DNA of 64,000 nt from Plectrocnemia conspersa (GCA_009617715.1 VTFK01000094.1:806001-870000), one strand, 5' to 3'; shown: positions 1 through 14,180, counted from the first letter of the stretch. Notes: generated from the letters alone by a model not told the origin. Numbers and translations are program-made.

Positions 1-995
1 AATTTTTTTTGCTATACCACTTTCTTTAATATTATTATATTATTAATTTAAATTGAATATGTTGTTTATAAACGGTATTTAAATATTTTTGCTAATCTAA
101 TCAGTTGATTTTATTCACCGTTAGATGGGTCAAGGTCATTAAGATCCAATTTGTCACAATACTATTCATGCGTTTCAACGTCAGTGGGGGGTCTAAAATG
201 TTATTTATAAAATTAAATTGATTAAGATAACAGTTAACTATGTGGATTTTCAGGGGAATTAAAAGATATTCTTCTCAATGCGACACTAGCGATATATCGC
301 TTAGTTTAATGTCTAGACGTCACGCAGCGTGATGATTGATCAGTTCCGTTCATGGCGTGATCGTAATATCTATTATATTTTCGTAGTTGGAAAATTATTT
401 AGGTGTTTATCTTCTATTATAATACATGCTTATGAATGGTCTTGATATGAATTGGCACGTGGCGCCAAAAATAAAATGTAAGTTTGCGTCATATGAATGG
501 AAAACTATGATGCGGTCGGCGACCTTCACACTAATAGGTATCTGTCTGGCTACCAAAGTTCTGGCACCACTGGATTTCAATACTTTCCCGAAATTAGATC
601 ACGTGTACGTGATGAAACTCGCAGCGAAAATCACGTGTATTTGAATAGAATTTACAATTGGATACTTGAAATATGCATAAGATCATTCAAGTGATTTATG
701 CAAATCCAAACCTTTATATTATTATACATATACATACATATGTAATGTTTAAAAATCAAATTGCTGAATAACATAATACATATAATAGTGTTAGATAAAT
801 GAAGATACGATATTTTGCTTTTCATCTTTTTGCTGTAATATTATTATTAATTTTAATAACACAATACAGCTTCAGAAATTATTTTGCTTTTTTTTCTATT
901 CTCTTAAAAACTGAATAAAAATTGTTACGTAGATATGTACTGTTTTTAGTTATTTTTATCAAATATATGTTACTAAATAAATTCACTGATGTTAC

Positions 996-1038
996 AATAA
1001 TTTGTAACATCAGATGCTATCTGATGTTACAAATTATT
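996..1038. repeat. Perfect palindrome, 20-bp arms, 3-base loop
   Basis: The arm AATAATTTGTAACATCAGAT (996-1015) is complemented perfectly at 1019-1038. A further CTGATGTTAC lies just upstream at 986-995. The loop is too small for a microRNA precursor. Confidence 0.9.
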
Positions 1039-2879
1039 ATATATGTGCATATATCCATAATCTAAAATTTCCTAAAAAATGTGTAAATTGTCCGACTTAT
1101 CTTAGACCTTTTGCAGTGCTGCTACGTTTTTTTTTATGATTAATTAGTATTTTAGAAATATGAGATTTAAATACCATTTGCATCACTTCGTGTAATATAT
1201 TCATAGTATATTTATAAATCTACATTTAAAAAACAACACAAAAAAATCTTATTCATGCGTAACAATATGTTAAACACAATCAATAACTACCATATTTTAT
1301 TACATAAAATTAATTTTGTACGAATATTTAAAAAAGTTTACAACCACTGCCTTTTTTTAACACTGCATAAGTGAAAGAGGATTCATGTCTAATACGCACA
1401 CTTCTTGGAGCATTTTAAAGTGCTTACAAATTTTTAACACTCAAATTTGCCTTATTTTTGCTTATGTAATAAAAGAAGACAATCAGATAAAAAACCTTTC
1501 CGAAGGTGTTTGTGCCAGATGTTTGAAAATATGCATACTTTCTCAGAAGACCGAAAGTATTTGAATGACCAACAATTTTATTGCAATTTTCTATTACTCT
1601 AACCGGCCGGCGGTTTTATCTTTGCTTTGCTGATCTAAGAACCCAATCAGATAAAAATAAATTATGCATATGAATCGGCAAAATACAAAACGATTTATTT
1701 TATTTTAATCCACATTTTTTTTATACGTGTTTATATAGTAGCAACAGCTGGTATTGCCAATTGTCTCATAATTATTATTGACAGCCGAAGGAGCATTAAA
1801 ATTGCTGTTAAAACAATTTAAAAATGTCTATTCTGAGTTAAGCTCGAAATTTCAACGGAAAATTAAAGATAAATTATATAATCAAAAAAACCAGACAGAT
1901 ATTTTTAAAATCCAGAATCTTTCACCAGTCAAAAAAAATACTTCTTTAGTTATTTTAAGAAAATGGAAATATGTAAAATAGAAGAAAAAAAAATATAGCT
2001 AATAGTAGAGGCGTAAACCCAAACTTGGCATCTTTTTCTCAATTATGAATAATGATGAAATGGATTGATCTCGAACTGACTGTGTTAACGCAAATAGGGT
2101 ATAGTAGAAATACGCTTGTATCTACCGGTGAAAATGTATTTCTATATGATTTGACTGAAATGCCTTTGAAAATATATTTTCACTGTAACATATTAACTAT
2201 GTTAGTAAACTTTATAAATATCCTATTCATTTACAGTAAAATTGCAACATTTTATAATACTTGCTAAAAGTAACCACACACTTTTTAAACTATCGAATAT
2301 AAATAGAAGTATTCATAATATTTATAGTAAGCGTTTATTATTTAATTTTTATTCATACGCTTATATCAGATAAATATTTTATTTATTTTTATTTTCTAAA
2401 CATCATTTATAAATCACGTTTTTAAAACATGTAAGTGTAAAAACAGCAATAAGCTATTTATTTTTAATAATTAGTTTTTATGATATAAGTATTTTTTAAT
2501 TATTCCATATACTTATTTCTATTTCAAACCAATAAACTATAAAAGGTATTGATATATTATCAAGAATATGTTCATAATTTATTTTTTAAATTGAATAATT
2601 ACTAAAGTTATGTTTTGCTTTATGAGGTGTAGAAGTAGTATTTATATATGTAACAATCTTACTCGTTAGTCATTTAGTTGTTATAGAAATAAACCTAATC
2701 TTTGATTTTAAGCAATGCGTATCTTTTATCTTTGTTTACATATAAAGCCAGACTCTATCGTATAATACAGTTTATTGTAACTCATATTTAATATCAACTT
2801 AGTATTTATCAAGACGCTTATCAAATCTTGATACCCTTATTTATAAAATCTTGATACGCTTAAAAATTTTACTCTCACT

Positions 2880-3130
2880 TGTAAATTTTGGCACTGTTAT
2901 TGTCAGCGTACGTGACAATGCCTTAATTACCTTATTTTTAATTTACGTCGATTAGGCCCACCTGCGATCAATCATTAGTGATAATGATAAACGGTGGTGA
3001 TTTGTCCAAATCTGGTATGGTCACGGACTCATTGCATGATCTTAACGTTTTCCGCTGCCCGTGATCCATAGTGACCGGTTTATCTCTATAGCGTACACGC
3101 AGCAGACGAATGTCTTCTTTCTTTACCAGA
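2880..3130. promoter_or_regulatory. GC-richer island in the left intergenic region
   Basis: Complex sequence of higher GC than its flanks, upstream of Gbs-76A. No coding frame. It could be regulatory or an untranslated exon; nothing decides it. Confidence 0.15.
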
Positions 3131-4261
3131 ACTTAAATCGATAGAAGAAATCATAATTATAAATAATTATGTATAATAAACAATATCATGCGAGACGGTT
3201 CACAGACCCAGACTCTCCTTTGACTCGAAGATGCACATCGTAGAAGACTATTAACCATATCTAAATGACTTCGATTGCTTTAATTGCTTGTATTTGCCGA
3301 TCAAGGTTTGTTGTGTCTATATTGTTTATTTTTTAGCGCTGTTATAATATAGCGGGGGATGTGGTCCAGTATAGACGATCTTTGAAGCGTGAACTGCGTA
3401 TGTTATTAGATACTATTATATAATTTCCACGGACTGTTTGTACACAATGCATGTTTATTTATATGTTATTTTTAAATATATACAGGATAATTTATATTTT
3501 GTATCTAAATATTTGTTCTAGGATGGCAATCATCCTGAATTTTATATATATGTATAATAATACTACACATAAAATTGTAGGCAGTTATTGTTTGGTTTGG
3601 ATATTCAGAAAGTAAGGAAACAAGGCTAGCAAAAAATTAAACTATTTTTTTCTCGAATGCTCGTTACCAATACTGCTATTTCCGATAGGCTGCACATGAC
3701 GTGGCACAGTTTACCAGGCCTCGGTTGATACAGTGTTGAGCTTGTTATGTCATTGTTTTAATTAGCATATAATTATCAGGTTTGATTAACTGTTACATGC
3801 AATACTTTTGAGCTTGTTAAAGTAAAACGCTAGTTATAACTATACAAGCTTAGGCCTAGACGAAGTTTATAGTTTCGGGATTCATGCAAGTTGGTGTGAC
3901 TTTGCAGCCATATAGACGCCGGAAAAGTTTGTAACTGTTTAGTTCATGAATATATTATTTATTAAATAAATACAGAGAAATTTAGATATTAATATCAGAA
4001 GCTGAAGTTAATTAAACAAGTCTTGAGAGTCTTTGTTAGTGTGTCAAATGGCAATGGTTCGTCTGGTGATAATCAGATGGTTCTTTGAGTTTTTGCTGAT
4101 CGTCGTATATTTTGAGTCACTTACTCCACAGTCGTAGTGATCTACAGTGATGGCAAAAGGATGGTAAAAAAAATATTAAAAATTCTCTAGTGTAAGCAAA
4201 AAACTTTTTGTCTGATAATAGTCAAAGGGGGTTCTCATACATCAATTCTATTCGATGCGAG

Positions 4262-4335
4262 GTCTAAAGTATTGTGTGTGCCTATTATGCAAAACTGGGT
4301 GTTCTGCACGATTTCTTAATCATTATTAAAACTCC
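4262..4335 (+). repeat. Dispersed repeat copy, degenerate
   Basis: TCTAAAGTATTGTGTGTGCC then TATTATGCAAAACTGGGTG and TTCTGC. This is the same order as at 14084, more diverged. Confidence 0.4.
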
Positions 4336-5147
4336 ATAATATTATATCAATTATTTCTACCTTTTTTTATTTTTGCTTTAGGTGTAATAAAGTAAAATTA
4401 TGAGATACAAAACAACCGTTAGAACCATTTCATTGATTTTTCATTGCAAGTGTTGTAAATATTTATTTTTTCCTTAAGCATACTATGTTGTACACTCTTT
4501 ATTTGATTTTTGTCAATTTCTATCCATAAAATTGACAACTAAAATTGAAATGAATACTCAACATTGCATGTATACGAATTTTATAAAAGGAAGTAATGCA
4601 ACCACCGCGACTTAAATAACTACAAAAAGTGTAAGGCGATAATTTGAAAAAAAATGCAAACGTATCTCGTATAGAATGCAAACCTTTGGATTGCTTCTAG
4701 GTAAATTACAAATAATTTGAATATTGCTGAATTAAATGTTATACTACGCTTCGATTAATCGGGGATAATGTAATGTTTTGGGTAAAAGTCTGGCAGTATA
4801 GCAACAATGCCCTACAATATCTACCTGGGCTTTCGTTTTAATGCGACGCGTGTACTGAGACTAAGCTCGACCTCCTACCTTGGATGTTGCCAGAAAAAAA
4901 ATACTGTGAACAATCAAAAGAATTTTATTGAAATATTGTTTTTGAAAAAAGCGGCCGCAATTTTTTTTACGACGATAATGCCATGCAGCATCTATTGTTT
5001 CTCTACAAAATCATATTAGGTATAGACAAAATTCAGTGGAAGTTAAAACACCCCATAATGAGATTTGTATATATTTATAAAATAATTAATAGGCCGTTGG
5101 AAAATAAATGACCAGAACAACAGACAAAGTCGGTGTCTATAACATAA

Positions 5148-5290
5148 GTCTTGGGCTTGAATCCTAATGTTTTTTTTTAATTTCTATCCTGTTTCAGGGA
5201 TCGAAATGAGTGATTATTATTTAATTATAATTCCGATTGATCATTAAATATTATGTTATCCATTCCACTCCTAATCTTAAGGGGGATAAA
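5148..5290 (+). mobile_element. SINE-like repeat copy, degenerate
   Basis: It shares the order B-box (GGGCTTGAATCC), TTTCTATCCTGTTTCAGGGATC, TAATTCCGATTGATCATTAA and CCTAATCTTA with the copy at 13765-13965. Confidence 0.5.
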
Positions 5291-8017
5291 TTTTTTAAAT
5301 AAAAACAAGTAGCATATGTATATTGATTATAAGCCGTAAACATAGTTTAAAATTATTAAAATAGCTCTCACTAATTTACAGTATTACTCTATACAGATTG
5401 TCAGTATTAAAACACCAGACTGATTTCAGTCTGGTGTCTTAATATTTACTTAGTAGTAGTACGTATTAAACTTACGCCCGTCATGTTATAATGGATGATT
5501 TAAAATAAATAAATATTTTTTTAAGTATATAAAAAAGGTATTTATTTTCGCATTAACCTAATAAATATACAATTTATTGTTTTTATACTTATATTAAAAT
5601 GAAATATTTACTTTTAGTAATTTTTATTTAATAGCCTCGTAGCTGCGAATCTAAATTATAATATTATTGTTTTTCGATCGTTTCTGAGACGATATAATCA
5701 AACGTGAACTCTATAGTGATTAGATGATGATAATAAGCAAAATAAATGATAATAGAACTCCGGAAGCCACACTGTCTCATGTGTTTGTTGTAATCCTATT
5801 TAATATTTCTTGTTATAAAAAAATATTCATTTGGCCATAATATTTATTTATTTTAAATAATACTATTCATATTTTTTTTCATTTATTATTTTCGCTTGTT
5901 CTTTATGTTCTTTTATTTTCACCACAAATTCAAGATGGCTCAGGTAAAACTATTCTCTATTAGACGATAATTAATGCAAAATATAACATTTTAGTGTTTT
6001 TTAAAGCAAGAGTTACCATGGATCAAAAAATGCGCATTTGGCATCTTGGAGTATGCGAATGATCAAAAAGAGTTTTTACTGTTTTCTTTAATCGGCTTGT
6101 TCATTACGATTCTTTTGAGAGTGCTTCTAAATTTTATCAACAACCTACTATTTCCCATGTTTTTAACTGCGATTGTGTTATTGGTATAGCGAAATTATTT
6201 TATAATGAATATTTCAAATATGATAATATAATTAAATGTTTTATTAAATTTCAGTGCATTTTTCCAAATTATCGAAATAAAGGCATAGAATGTTGCAAGA
6301 CGTTCTTATCTGAAACGCTGAAGAACTTGGCCAATGTATTTTATCGCTTGAAAGCTTGTGCTTGTTAAACGTTCTGTTTTGTTTATATGTATTGTAAAAT
6401 TCTTATTAGATTGATTAAATTATAGATTGCATAATAAAATGCATTTGAATTGCGTATTATTTCATATAATATCCGATATTGTAAATCTGATGATTGTTTT
6501 ATAATTAAGTAAACGTGTTAATGATCGATAAACTTATCTATCCAATTATCTATGCAAACAGTCCAACTTTTACTGCGATATTTACAAATTCTCTTTTCAA
6601 AATAATACCCTAATGATAATCGCACATGTTTGGCAACAAAACGCGATAATGAGTTGGATCGTGTGCGACGGCCATTAGAAACGAGACAGTCTAGTAGCAT
6701 TTGGATGCGAACCGTCAGTAGGTGCGCACGTGGTGAAAGTTTCCTTCTATCTTATAAATTTAACAACGAAATTTTCGATCTATAACTGATCATAAACAAT
6801 CGCATCAATCTTTCAAGTCATAAAAAACACATGTTCAAATATGTGATAAAAATAATAATTTAATAATATTTTTATAAAGCTCTAGTGATACGGAAAATCC
6901 AATTATTGCACGTGAACGTAGTGTGTTAAGAATTATCATTACATGGTAAAATCTGAGAAAATCGCCGTAAAAGCATGGAGATAACTTTGGACAACATGCC
7001 ACCATTGCACTTAAAAAAGGTAACATTAAGCTTTCACTTTTTTACGAAATTTTCAATATTCGGAATAAAACCATATCCAAATTAACCCTCACTCGCTCGA
7101 CCGGTATACAACGCTATGCATTTCATTAATTTCAAAAGTTTCTCAATATTTTGTATAAATACATAAATCAGTCACGTTATATTGTATATTATGCGATAAA
7201 TTAAGTATGTGTTTATTATTCACATAAAAAATATTATTGTATCTGAATGTTATTTAAAACAATCAATTTGTTTTTTTTTCCGCTCAATTTTCACCTCTGT
7301 TTATCTCAAATACGGGGTCACCTTTTAATTTTATCGTTTTAACGTATTTATTTGCTCTAACCTGCCGTATCGTAATCCACTTTCACTAGATAAATAATAA
7401 TAACACGTTCCTAAAATATATTTTTTTATTTACATAAATTTTACTTTAAAGTATTGTTATTATATCTTTATCGTGTGACTCTTGACAGTCACTATAATCT
7501 AAGTAGGTTATACGCGATTGCAAGTTTTATAAGGTTTCTACTTAATTATATAATTATTATGTAACATTTATACGGATGATCTATCCACAATTTTTTAATC
7601 GATTCTTTTTCCGTATAACGAAGTTTCAGTGGCCGTTTTATTGTGTCGATAACTTATTAGTTCATAGAATTTTAGCTCGTTCGATAGCGCATATTTATAA
7701 AAAAACATGTATGAAGTGATTGTTTATAATTCTGACATGTTTCATAAACAGCTTATCGTACTCTAAGGATGTATGGGTTGAATGGTCAGCAAATAATGTG
7801 GTTCAAGGCGATATTAGTAAAATATGATCCATCAATGGAGTAAACTTTGTTAGGGTGAAAAATATATTTTTTTAATATTTATATGACACTCCAGTATCAA
7901 TTAGATCTTTTGGATTTATCACATTTTTATATATTTTCTATCTTCTAATAATTTTATAGGTACAATTTATACACATAATTTGATAGGACATCTGGAAAAA
8001 CAATGTTTTGAACTTAA
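5291..8017. other. AT-rich intergenic DNA
   Basis: Only a short palindrome (5406-5443) and AT-rich low-complexity stretches. No supported gene. Confidence 0.6.
5406..5443. repeat. Near-perfect palindrome, 18-bp arms, 2-base loop
   Basis: ATTAAAACACCAGACTGA pairs with its complement at 5426-5443 with one mismatch. It lies alone in AT-rich DNA. Confidence 0.9.
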
Positions 8018-8191
8018 CTAGTGAAAATATAACTTCACCAAAAAATACACATTCGACGTAACATTTATACATTGGATGTAAATAAATCATGATAAGTATG
8101 TAAATATATATATATATATATTACTACATATAGAAAAGCTAGAATCATATATTTTACTAGCACCTGCCAAATAATTTATATTTTCACTGGT
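8018..8191. mobile_element. MITE copy with GTGAAAATATAA ends
   Basis: The left end has AGTGAAAATATAACTTCACC; the right end, on the opposite strand, has TTTACCAGTGAAAATATAAA. The interior shares CCAAAAAATACACATT and ATGTAAATAAATCATGATAA with the copy at 34609-34753. There is no coding sequence. Confidence 0.6.
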
Positions 8192-11100
8192 AAATTTATA
8201 TTTTTAATTGTAAAAATGTATTTTGATATGATCAGATTTCATGAATTCAATATAAAACCAGATATTTTGAGAAGCTTTCAATTGCATTTTTCAGAAGCCA
8301 AACCTAAAAATATCTGTTGATTATCTATCTATTCATCTCGCTCGATTCCTAGAATATTCTAAAAGCCTTGTGACTTATTTCTGAATTCTGTTTCATCACT
8401 GTGGAATAAAATATTTGACGTCTCTAGAATGTGACGCTCATCCTCGCTCTGTCGACACCATTGTTGGCTCCTTGGAGACAAAAAAGCTTGTCATCCGACA
8501 CTATTGTCACAGCACTGACAACACCAGTCCATTTCTTCGCTCTGGTGCCTCCTCGACGGCCAAGTCAGGTCGTTGGCTCTCAATCCTTATCTCAGCTGTA
8601 AGGGTCTAATCTGGCAGTATTGTTTATTATGTTTTGGCACTATTGACGTCATTTAGAATCAATACTGATTGCACATTTATATAATACCAAAAGCGTGGAG
8701 CTCATTCGTTGACGCTGACCCAACCCATCGACCTCGACGATTATTAAAATGCAACGCTCAGTTCGAATCCATATTTCAATGAAAAACAATAAATGAAATT
8801 TATCAAACATAATGATATTAAAAAATATGGAATTATTGTTGTTGTATCGCAATAATTTAGATTAGGCGCCTATCACACACGATTAACTGTCTGTCGCGTT
8901 CTTATCAACAATAATTTACAGATGAAGTTATTTTGAACGTTTTTATCGATGAAAACAAAACCTGAAAAAGTGCATTTTACGTTTATCATGCACAATGACA
9001 CATAGTACATACACGTGTGTCATATCGATTAACTGATTAACTAGCGCAGTAAAACTTCTAGTAAAGATTTAGCTTACATGTGACTTTTATTATTTATTTT
9101 TACATTACGTTACCTTTCTATAAAATCATTAAAAATATATAATAAAATTAAAATCCTAAAATATTAGTGATAACTTGCCTTAGTTAATTTATGATTGTTA
9201 AAAAAATATTTAATATAATTTCTAGACCAAAAATAAATAAATATGATAATAGATGTATTAAGCTTAACAACTTACCCAAATTTCTACACTAGAAACAGGC
9301 GATACATTTATTTTTGCAATGAAATCGTTATAATGATTATCTTTTTTAATCTGAGCTCTAATTTACGAAAATATGCTTCGATATGTTAAAGAACCCAAAT
9401 TCGATTAATAATACCTGAAATACATGTGTTCGTTTTAGAGTCTTCAAATATTCGTAATTTTGAACTATTCGAATATTGATTAGTAAATTAAAAAATATTT
9501 AAATATATTCGTAATGTTATAATAAATCAATAAATACAGTTTGAATAATACATATACACATTATTTTATGCTATAAAAAATAATTAAAATATAAATGGCA
9601 TGACGTATTTACTAAGCTAAGTTAACACTAAGCTTAATATTTATAATTTTCATATAAAAAATACAACCATAATAAATTATTTAAACACACTTAATATATT
9701 TAACAATATTTATATAGGTAGTTCACAGATGCACTCGGAACTATGAGTAATTTCTGTAATTTCTTCAATTACAAAGTGTTTTTATTTTTAAATATGAGTC
9801 TCAAGTTCGAATTTATACAAACCCTAATATGTTTCAATTTCTATCGTGTTTTTTTATATAATTAGAATCCCAATCGACTGCCATAACTAAATTTTTTCTA
9901 TTTTATTTTTATTTTACGAATAAATATCATAAGGAGTAATTTAAAAATCGATTTAAAACGTGCATATTGATATTTGTAATTATACTTAAAAATTATATGT
10001 CACGGATTTTAACTTCAGTCTCCACTATCTCACTGTAAAGAATTGTGCTAACGCCTATTATGTTATAACGAAATATACTAATACATTAATTGAATAATAC
10101 GGCTATAATTTATTTTCTAAATTTAGACAATGATTTCAAATCAAAAAATACACATGTACATGTATTGGTTAAATACATAAATTAACAATATTAGTTAACT
10201 GATATTTACTAACTAATTTTTAATACGTAATAATATATTTTAACATTTAAAGAATGAGTGAGATTATTTTTATTCTTGAATTTTGTAAACAAGATACAAA
10301 AATACATTTGATGCGCAAGTCTTACAAAAAAATTATGATGCTCAGAAAAAGTATTGTCATAGATTTGTCTATCCACCCTTTCTGCTTACTAACGATTGCT
10401 TATTCTATTATTATAAACTGGTTTCACATTAATTACTTCATTAATCATGAAATCTGGGATTTTGATTGTTTTAGAGTAAATTAAATTTCATAATATTTCA
10501 TTACAACATAATTTTTCACTTAGTTTCAAGCATAATTTTTACAAAATATTATATTTTCATTTTATAACATTTGTTTTCTGCTGTGTTATATTTGGAAGTA
10601 TTCCAATCTATTTAGTGACGCTCTGTAGCGTATAAATAATAAAAAACGCTATTTGCGTTTCACTTTTCTTTCCAATGATTTTAATGAAAAAACATTTAGT
10701 TAAATAAATATGTATTAAGTGCATCTCGAAGTGCATTTGCATCCCGCAATCGGTCATTTCCGTCGAGCTTTCAGTTCAAGAAGTTCCTTCTGTGTCCGAA
10801 ACAGCATCATCAGATACAATTGGCTTCTTGGCCTTATGCCATAGCCCAAAAATACCACCGGTCAACGGATCGTGACATCAGCCGGAGACAGTCAGTATCT
10901 TGGTGATCTCCTCCGATGTCGTATCGTTCGGGAAATGTCACAAAAACTGAATGTCAACTTTGGTTGTTTCATAGAGTTGCTAATAAAACTGTTGACGATA
11001 CCGTGATATGCAACTGTATACGACCATATCATATTTTCTAAATACGCTATACGACATTTGGGTAAGTGCTGCGTATGACGATGATAATGCAACATTGTTA

Positions 11101-13764
11101 AAAAAAATTGTACATTTTAGAAATATTGCCTTTTTGATATTCGATGAATGATTTATGTTACATCAAAAAAATCCATTAAAAATATTTGTGTAACCTTTCT
11201 TTGAAAAATGTGCATTTTGCATCTGCATGCTATCTGCTTGATTTCGTAGTTGAAACATTGCCAGAAATATTTTTTCGAACGTTGAATGATGAATTCAAGC
11301 GCGTCATTCGTGTTTTATAAACATGTGATATATTTTAATAATTCGTTGAAATAATTTCCTGCAATTTTATTTCAATAAATTATGATCGATCTAGCTGTCA
11401 AAACACTGCAATTAATTAAAATTATATGCATTATTAAATTAAAACCAGTTTCATTAATAAAACAAATCTTTATTCTAAACTCTCTGTTCTTACAATATAA
11501 TTGATATAACCATAATTATAAATTTAATTGTTATCTTCTCATCGAAACATCTTACTAGTGAAATTGTAAAACACTCCATTAAATATTTCTGGTTTAAATG
11601 AAATTTGGTTAAATATAAATATTGTTTGACACAAGCTAAATGTTTAAAGCCAATTACTAAAGCAAATAAAATTAAAATAAAAAACGTTTTAAAATATCAT
11701 ATATAGTATGTATGTACAGACTAATCATCTCATTATAATCATTTTCGTTTCAAGCTAAATTTTTTAAGTCAATTGTAAAACATAGCAAAATATTTTACAC
11801 AGTATATAGGTATTAATTAAACAAATATATTAACTAACCTAATATTTAGTGGAACTGCCTTTATACTGTATACATTTTTGTATATAATTATTAATTTCTG
11901 GATTCCAATTCCAAATATTGTTTGTTTTATTTTTAAAAAAATATTTTTTTAAATAAAAAATAATTTTATTTAACTATATAATTAAAGTCTAGTGCTTTAA
12001 ATAAATATTTTACGGCTACGTGCTACTTGAATTTATTTATAAATTATTTTTATATTACACTGATTTGTATATATTTTTTCTTCAATTTGTTTGTTATTGC
12101 AAATTTATCATTATAATTTTTTTGAGTTGATTTAAAAATGTAATAAAAATGCTGATATAAAATTTTAAATAAGCCCACAATTACACATATAATTAAACTT
12201 ATTACAGAATTATTCCATCGAGTGTAATCCAGAAAAATAATGCACCAAGTAACACCAAAATGTATTGTAAAAAAAAACACAATGTTTTGTATCGATTTCA
12301 ACTACTGATAATTTAATCTAAAGCCTTATCTTTATGTGATTATAACAGTATATAGCATAACCTAAATCTAATAAATGCAAATATAGCAAAAAAGATAAAT
12401 TCGATCACGATATTAGTGGCGTATGTAATTAAACGTAAACATTCGCATGAGTGAATATACTCGTTAGATATAATATTATAATGTATTTAATACTCAATCT
12501 ACTAATTTCTTTTATATTGATATTTATTACATTAAATATTAAAAAAAAAAACAAAAAGGTTAAATCTATTTTGTAAATATTTACGATCTCATCACAGTTA
12601 TATCAAGTTTTAATCTAGATATATTGAGACAGGTCAACCGTGACTTGTACTATGCATATATGAAAAACATATGATCATACCATATTATTTATAGTAATAA
12701 TGCTTTCGCACAGACATGACAAGTTTCGCAGCTCCTCTGAGAAATGAATATTAAATACATCCTGTGTTTAATCGCCCTGCATGTTTAAAATTATACTGCA
12801 CGCCACGATTTAGCAGTTAACATGTTCTGAATCGTCTGAATAAACCCTCACGACCTTTTCTTTAAACCGCTTCAGTGAAAGCCGTGCGTTCGGTATGTGT
12901 CAATTGTTATAATATATAACGTACGAATATGTGTGAAATCGATTGCGATAATTATTTAGTCTAACGAGACATACCTACCAATTATCACTATCGGACAAAT
13001 TATGGCATAAACATGACACGACCAAAAGTCTCTAAATTGTTTTTTTAAATATCGGTAATTACACGTCGATCATTCGTTTTCAATAAACAATGAACTATCA
13101 CGTGAATTTTATGTGGTGTTTTATTGCATTGATACTTTATGCTGTATATTACTTGTTATCTTGTCATTTTAAGTCTCATGTTCGCCTATATTTACAGTCT
13201 TCAGGATTGAATACTCAGTCGGTGCACTGAACTCGAGAGACCTTGTATAGCTTTAGCTGTAAAATGCACATACAAGGTTTAGGCGTCTTGAGTTTATACA
13301 GAGTGATCCTTGAATAGGGTTTTACAATACTCGTTTTCAACATAGAAAAGATCAAACCTTTTCAAAAGATAAAAAATGAACAGCAAGCTTTTAAAAACGT
13401 AAATATACACATATGTATATTTTCATTTTTAATGCTATAATTTTTGATTTGTTTTGTGTTACAAATAAATACATAAGTTCTCGTGCAAGCTCTTTTAAAT
13501 ACCATCTAAAATATAGTAGTCTGTGGAGCTTTTGTAACGCCAGTGTAAAACATGTCTTAAACTAAGTCTAACTATATTATTTTTCTATTAGTCCATTTTT
13601 ATAATTAATAGTAGATATTTTGTCGTCTACGCTGTATTGTTTCGGTTTGATAAAACTTGTGGTTTTTGACTTATGCGTTTATATTTGTTAGGACGACCGT
13701 CTGATACTTTCAAAATATAATTCAAACAATACTAATCCGATGCAAAGTCATTTATATGATTACA
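8192..13764. other. AT-rich intergenic DNA with two GC-richer patches
   Basis: Patches near 8410-8610 and 10740-11060 have higher GC and short frames without a domain. Either could be a 5' untranslated exon of Gbs-76A or an old repeat. A CTCAGCT|GTAAGG donor-like site at about 8600 is suggestive only. The SINE-like copy at 9795-9965 lies between them. Confidence 0.5.
9795..9965 (+). mobile_element. SINE-like repeat copy, degenerate
   Basis: It has AAGTTCGAATTT in place of the B-box, then TTTCTATCGTGTTTTT, CCAATCGACTGCCATAAC, and ACGAATAAATATCATAAGGA, in the same order as the copy at 13765-13965. Confidence 0.45.
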
Positions 13765-13965
13765 AATACCTGAAAGATCTGGATTCGAATCCCATATATT
13801 TGTATTTTTTAAATTCTATCGTGTCTGGGAGATCCTTATTAGATATATTAATTATAAAGTTATAATTCCGATCGACCATCACATTTTAGGTTTTCCTAGA
13901 TTATCCTAATCTCACGAATGAATATCGTAATGATTAATTTAAGTCAAGCGTCTTACATATAAGGT
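13765..13965 (+). mobile_element. SINE-like repeat copy, most complete
   Basis: It has a tRNA-like B-box (GGATTCGAATCCC, 13781-13793), then TTCTATCGTGTCTGGGAGATC, then TAATTCCGATCGACCATC, TTTCCTAGATTATCCTAATC and a tail with ATATCGTAATGATTAA. Parts of this order recur at 5148-5290, 9795-9965, 50103-50225 and 63480-63625. The B-box suggests a tRNA-derived SINE. Confidence 0.6.
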
Positions 13966-14083
13966 TTAAGAATTATATATAATAGTAATAAGATAAAAAA
14001 AGTTTCTTCAAACGAGCTCAGAAGTTTGTGTAAAAAAAAAGGCTAAACGAAACAGTGATTAATATTGACTATTGGTGGTAATT

Positions 14084-14180
14084 GACTTTCTAAAATCTGC
14101 GTGGCTATTGTGCAATTGTAGGTGTTCTGCCAGTTAGGCAAACCAATGTCGTTTGGATAATTTCTACGGCCATTATTAAA
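14084..14180 (+). repeat. Dispersed repeat (GACTTTCTAAA...GTGGCTATT)
   Basis: GACTTTCTAAAATCTGCGTG then GCTATTGTGCAA and GGTGTTCTGC. Related copies are at 34383-34440 and 4262-4335. The family is unknown. Confidence 0.5.

Larger units (their letters stand above)
1..4261. other. AT-rich intergenic DNA
   Basis: Apart from the palindrome at 996-1038 and the island at 2880-3130 I see no gene, RNA or complete mobile element. The short open frames here look like chance. Confidence 0.6.

Noticed and set aside
8100..8125. AT dinucleotide run as a significant repeat
   Set aside because: Short AT runs are expected throughout this AT-rich DNA.
8415..8609. 64-codon plus-strand frame in a GC-richer patch as a coding exon
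   Set aside because: No recognisable domain and no acceptor. At most it is an untranslated exon, which cannot be shown from sequence.
13779..13793. tRNA gene at the GGATTCGAATCCC sequence
   Set aside because: No cloverleaf, and the same sequence heads a repeat family, so it is a SINE-like B-box.
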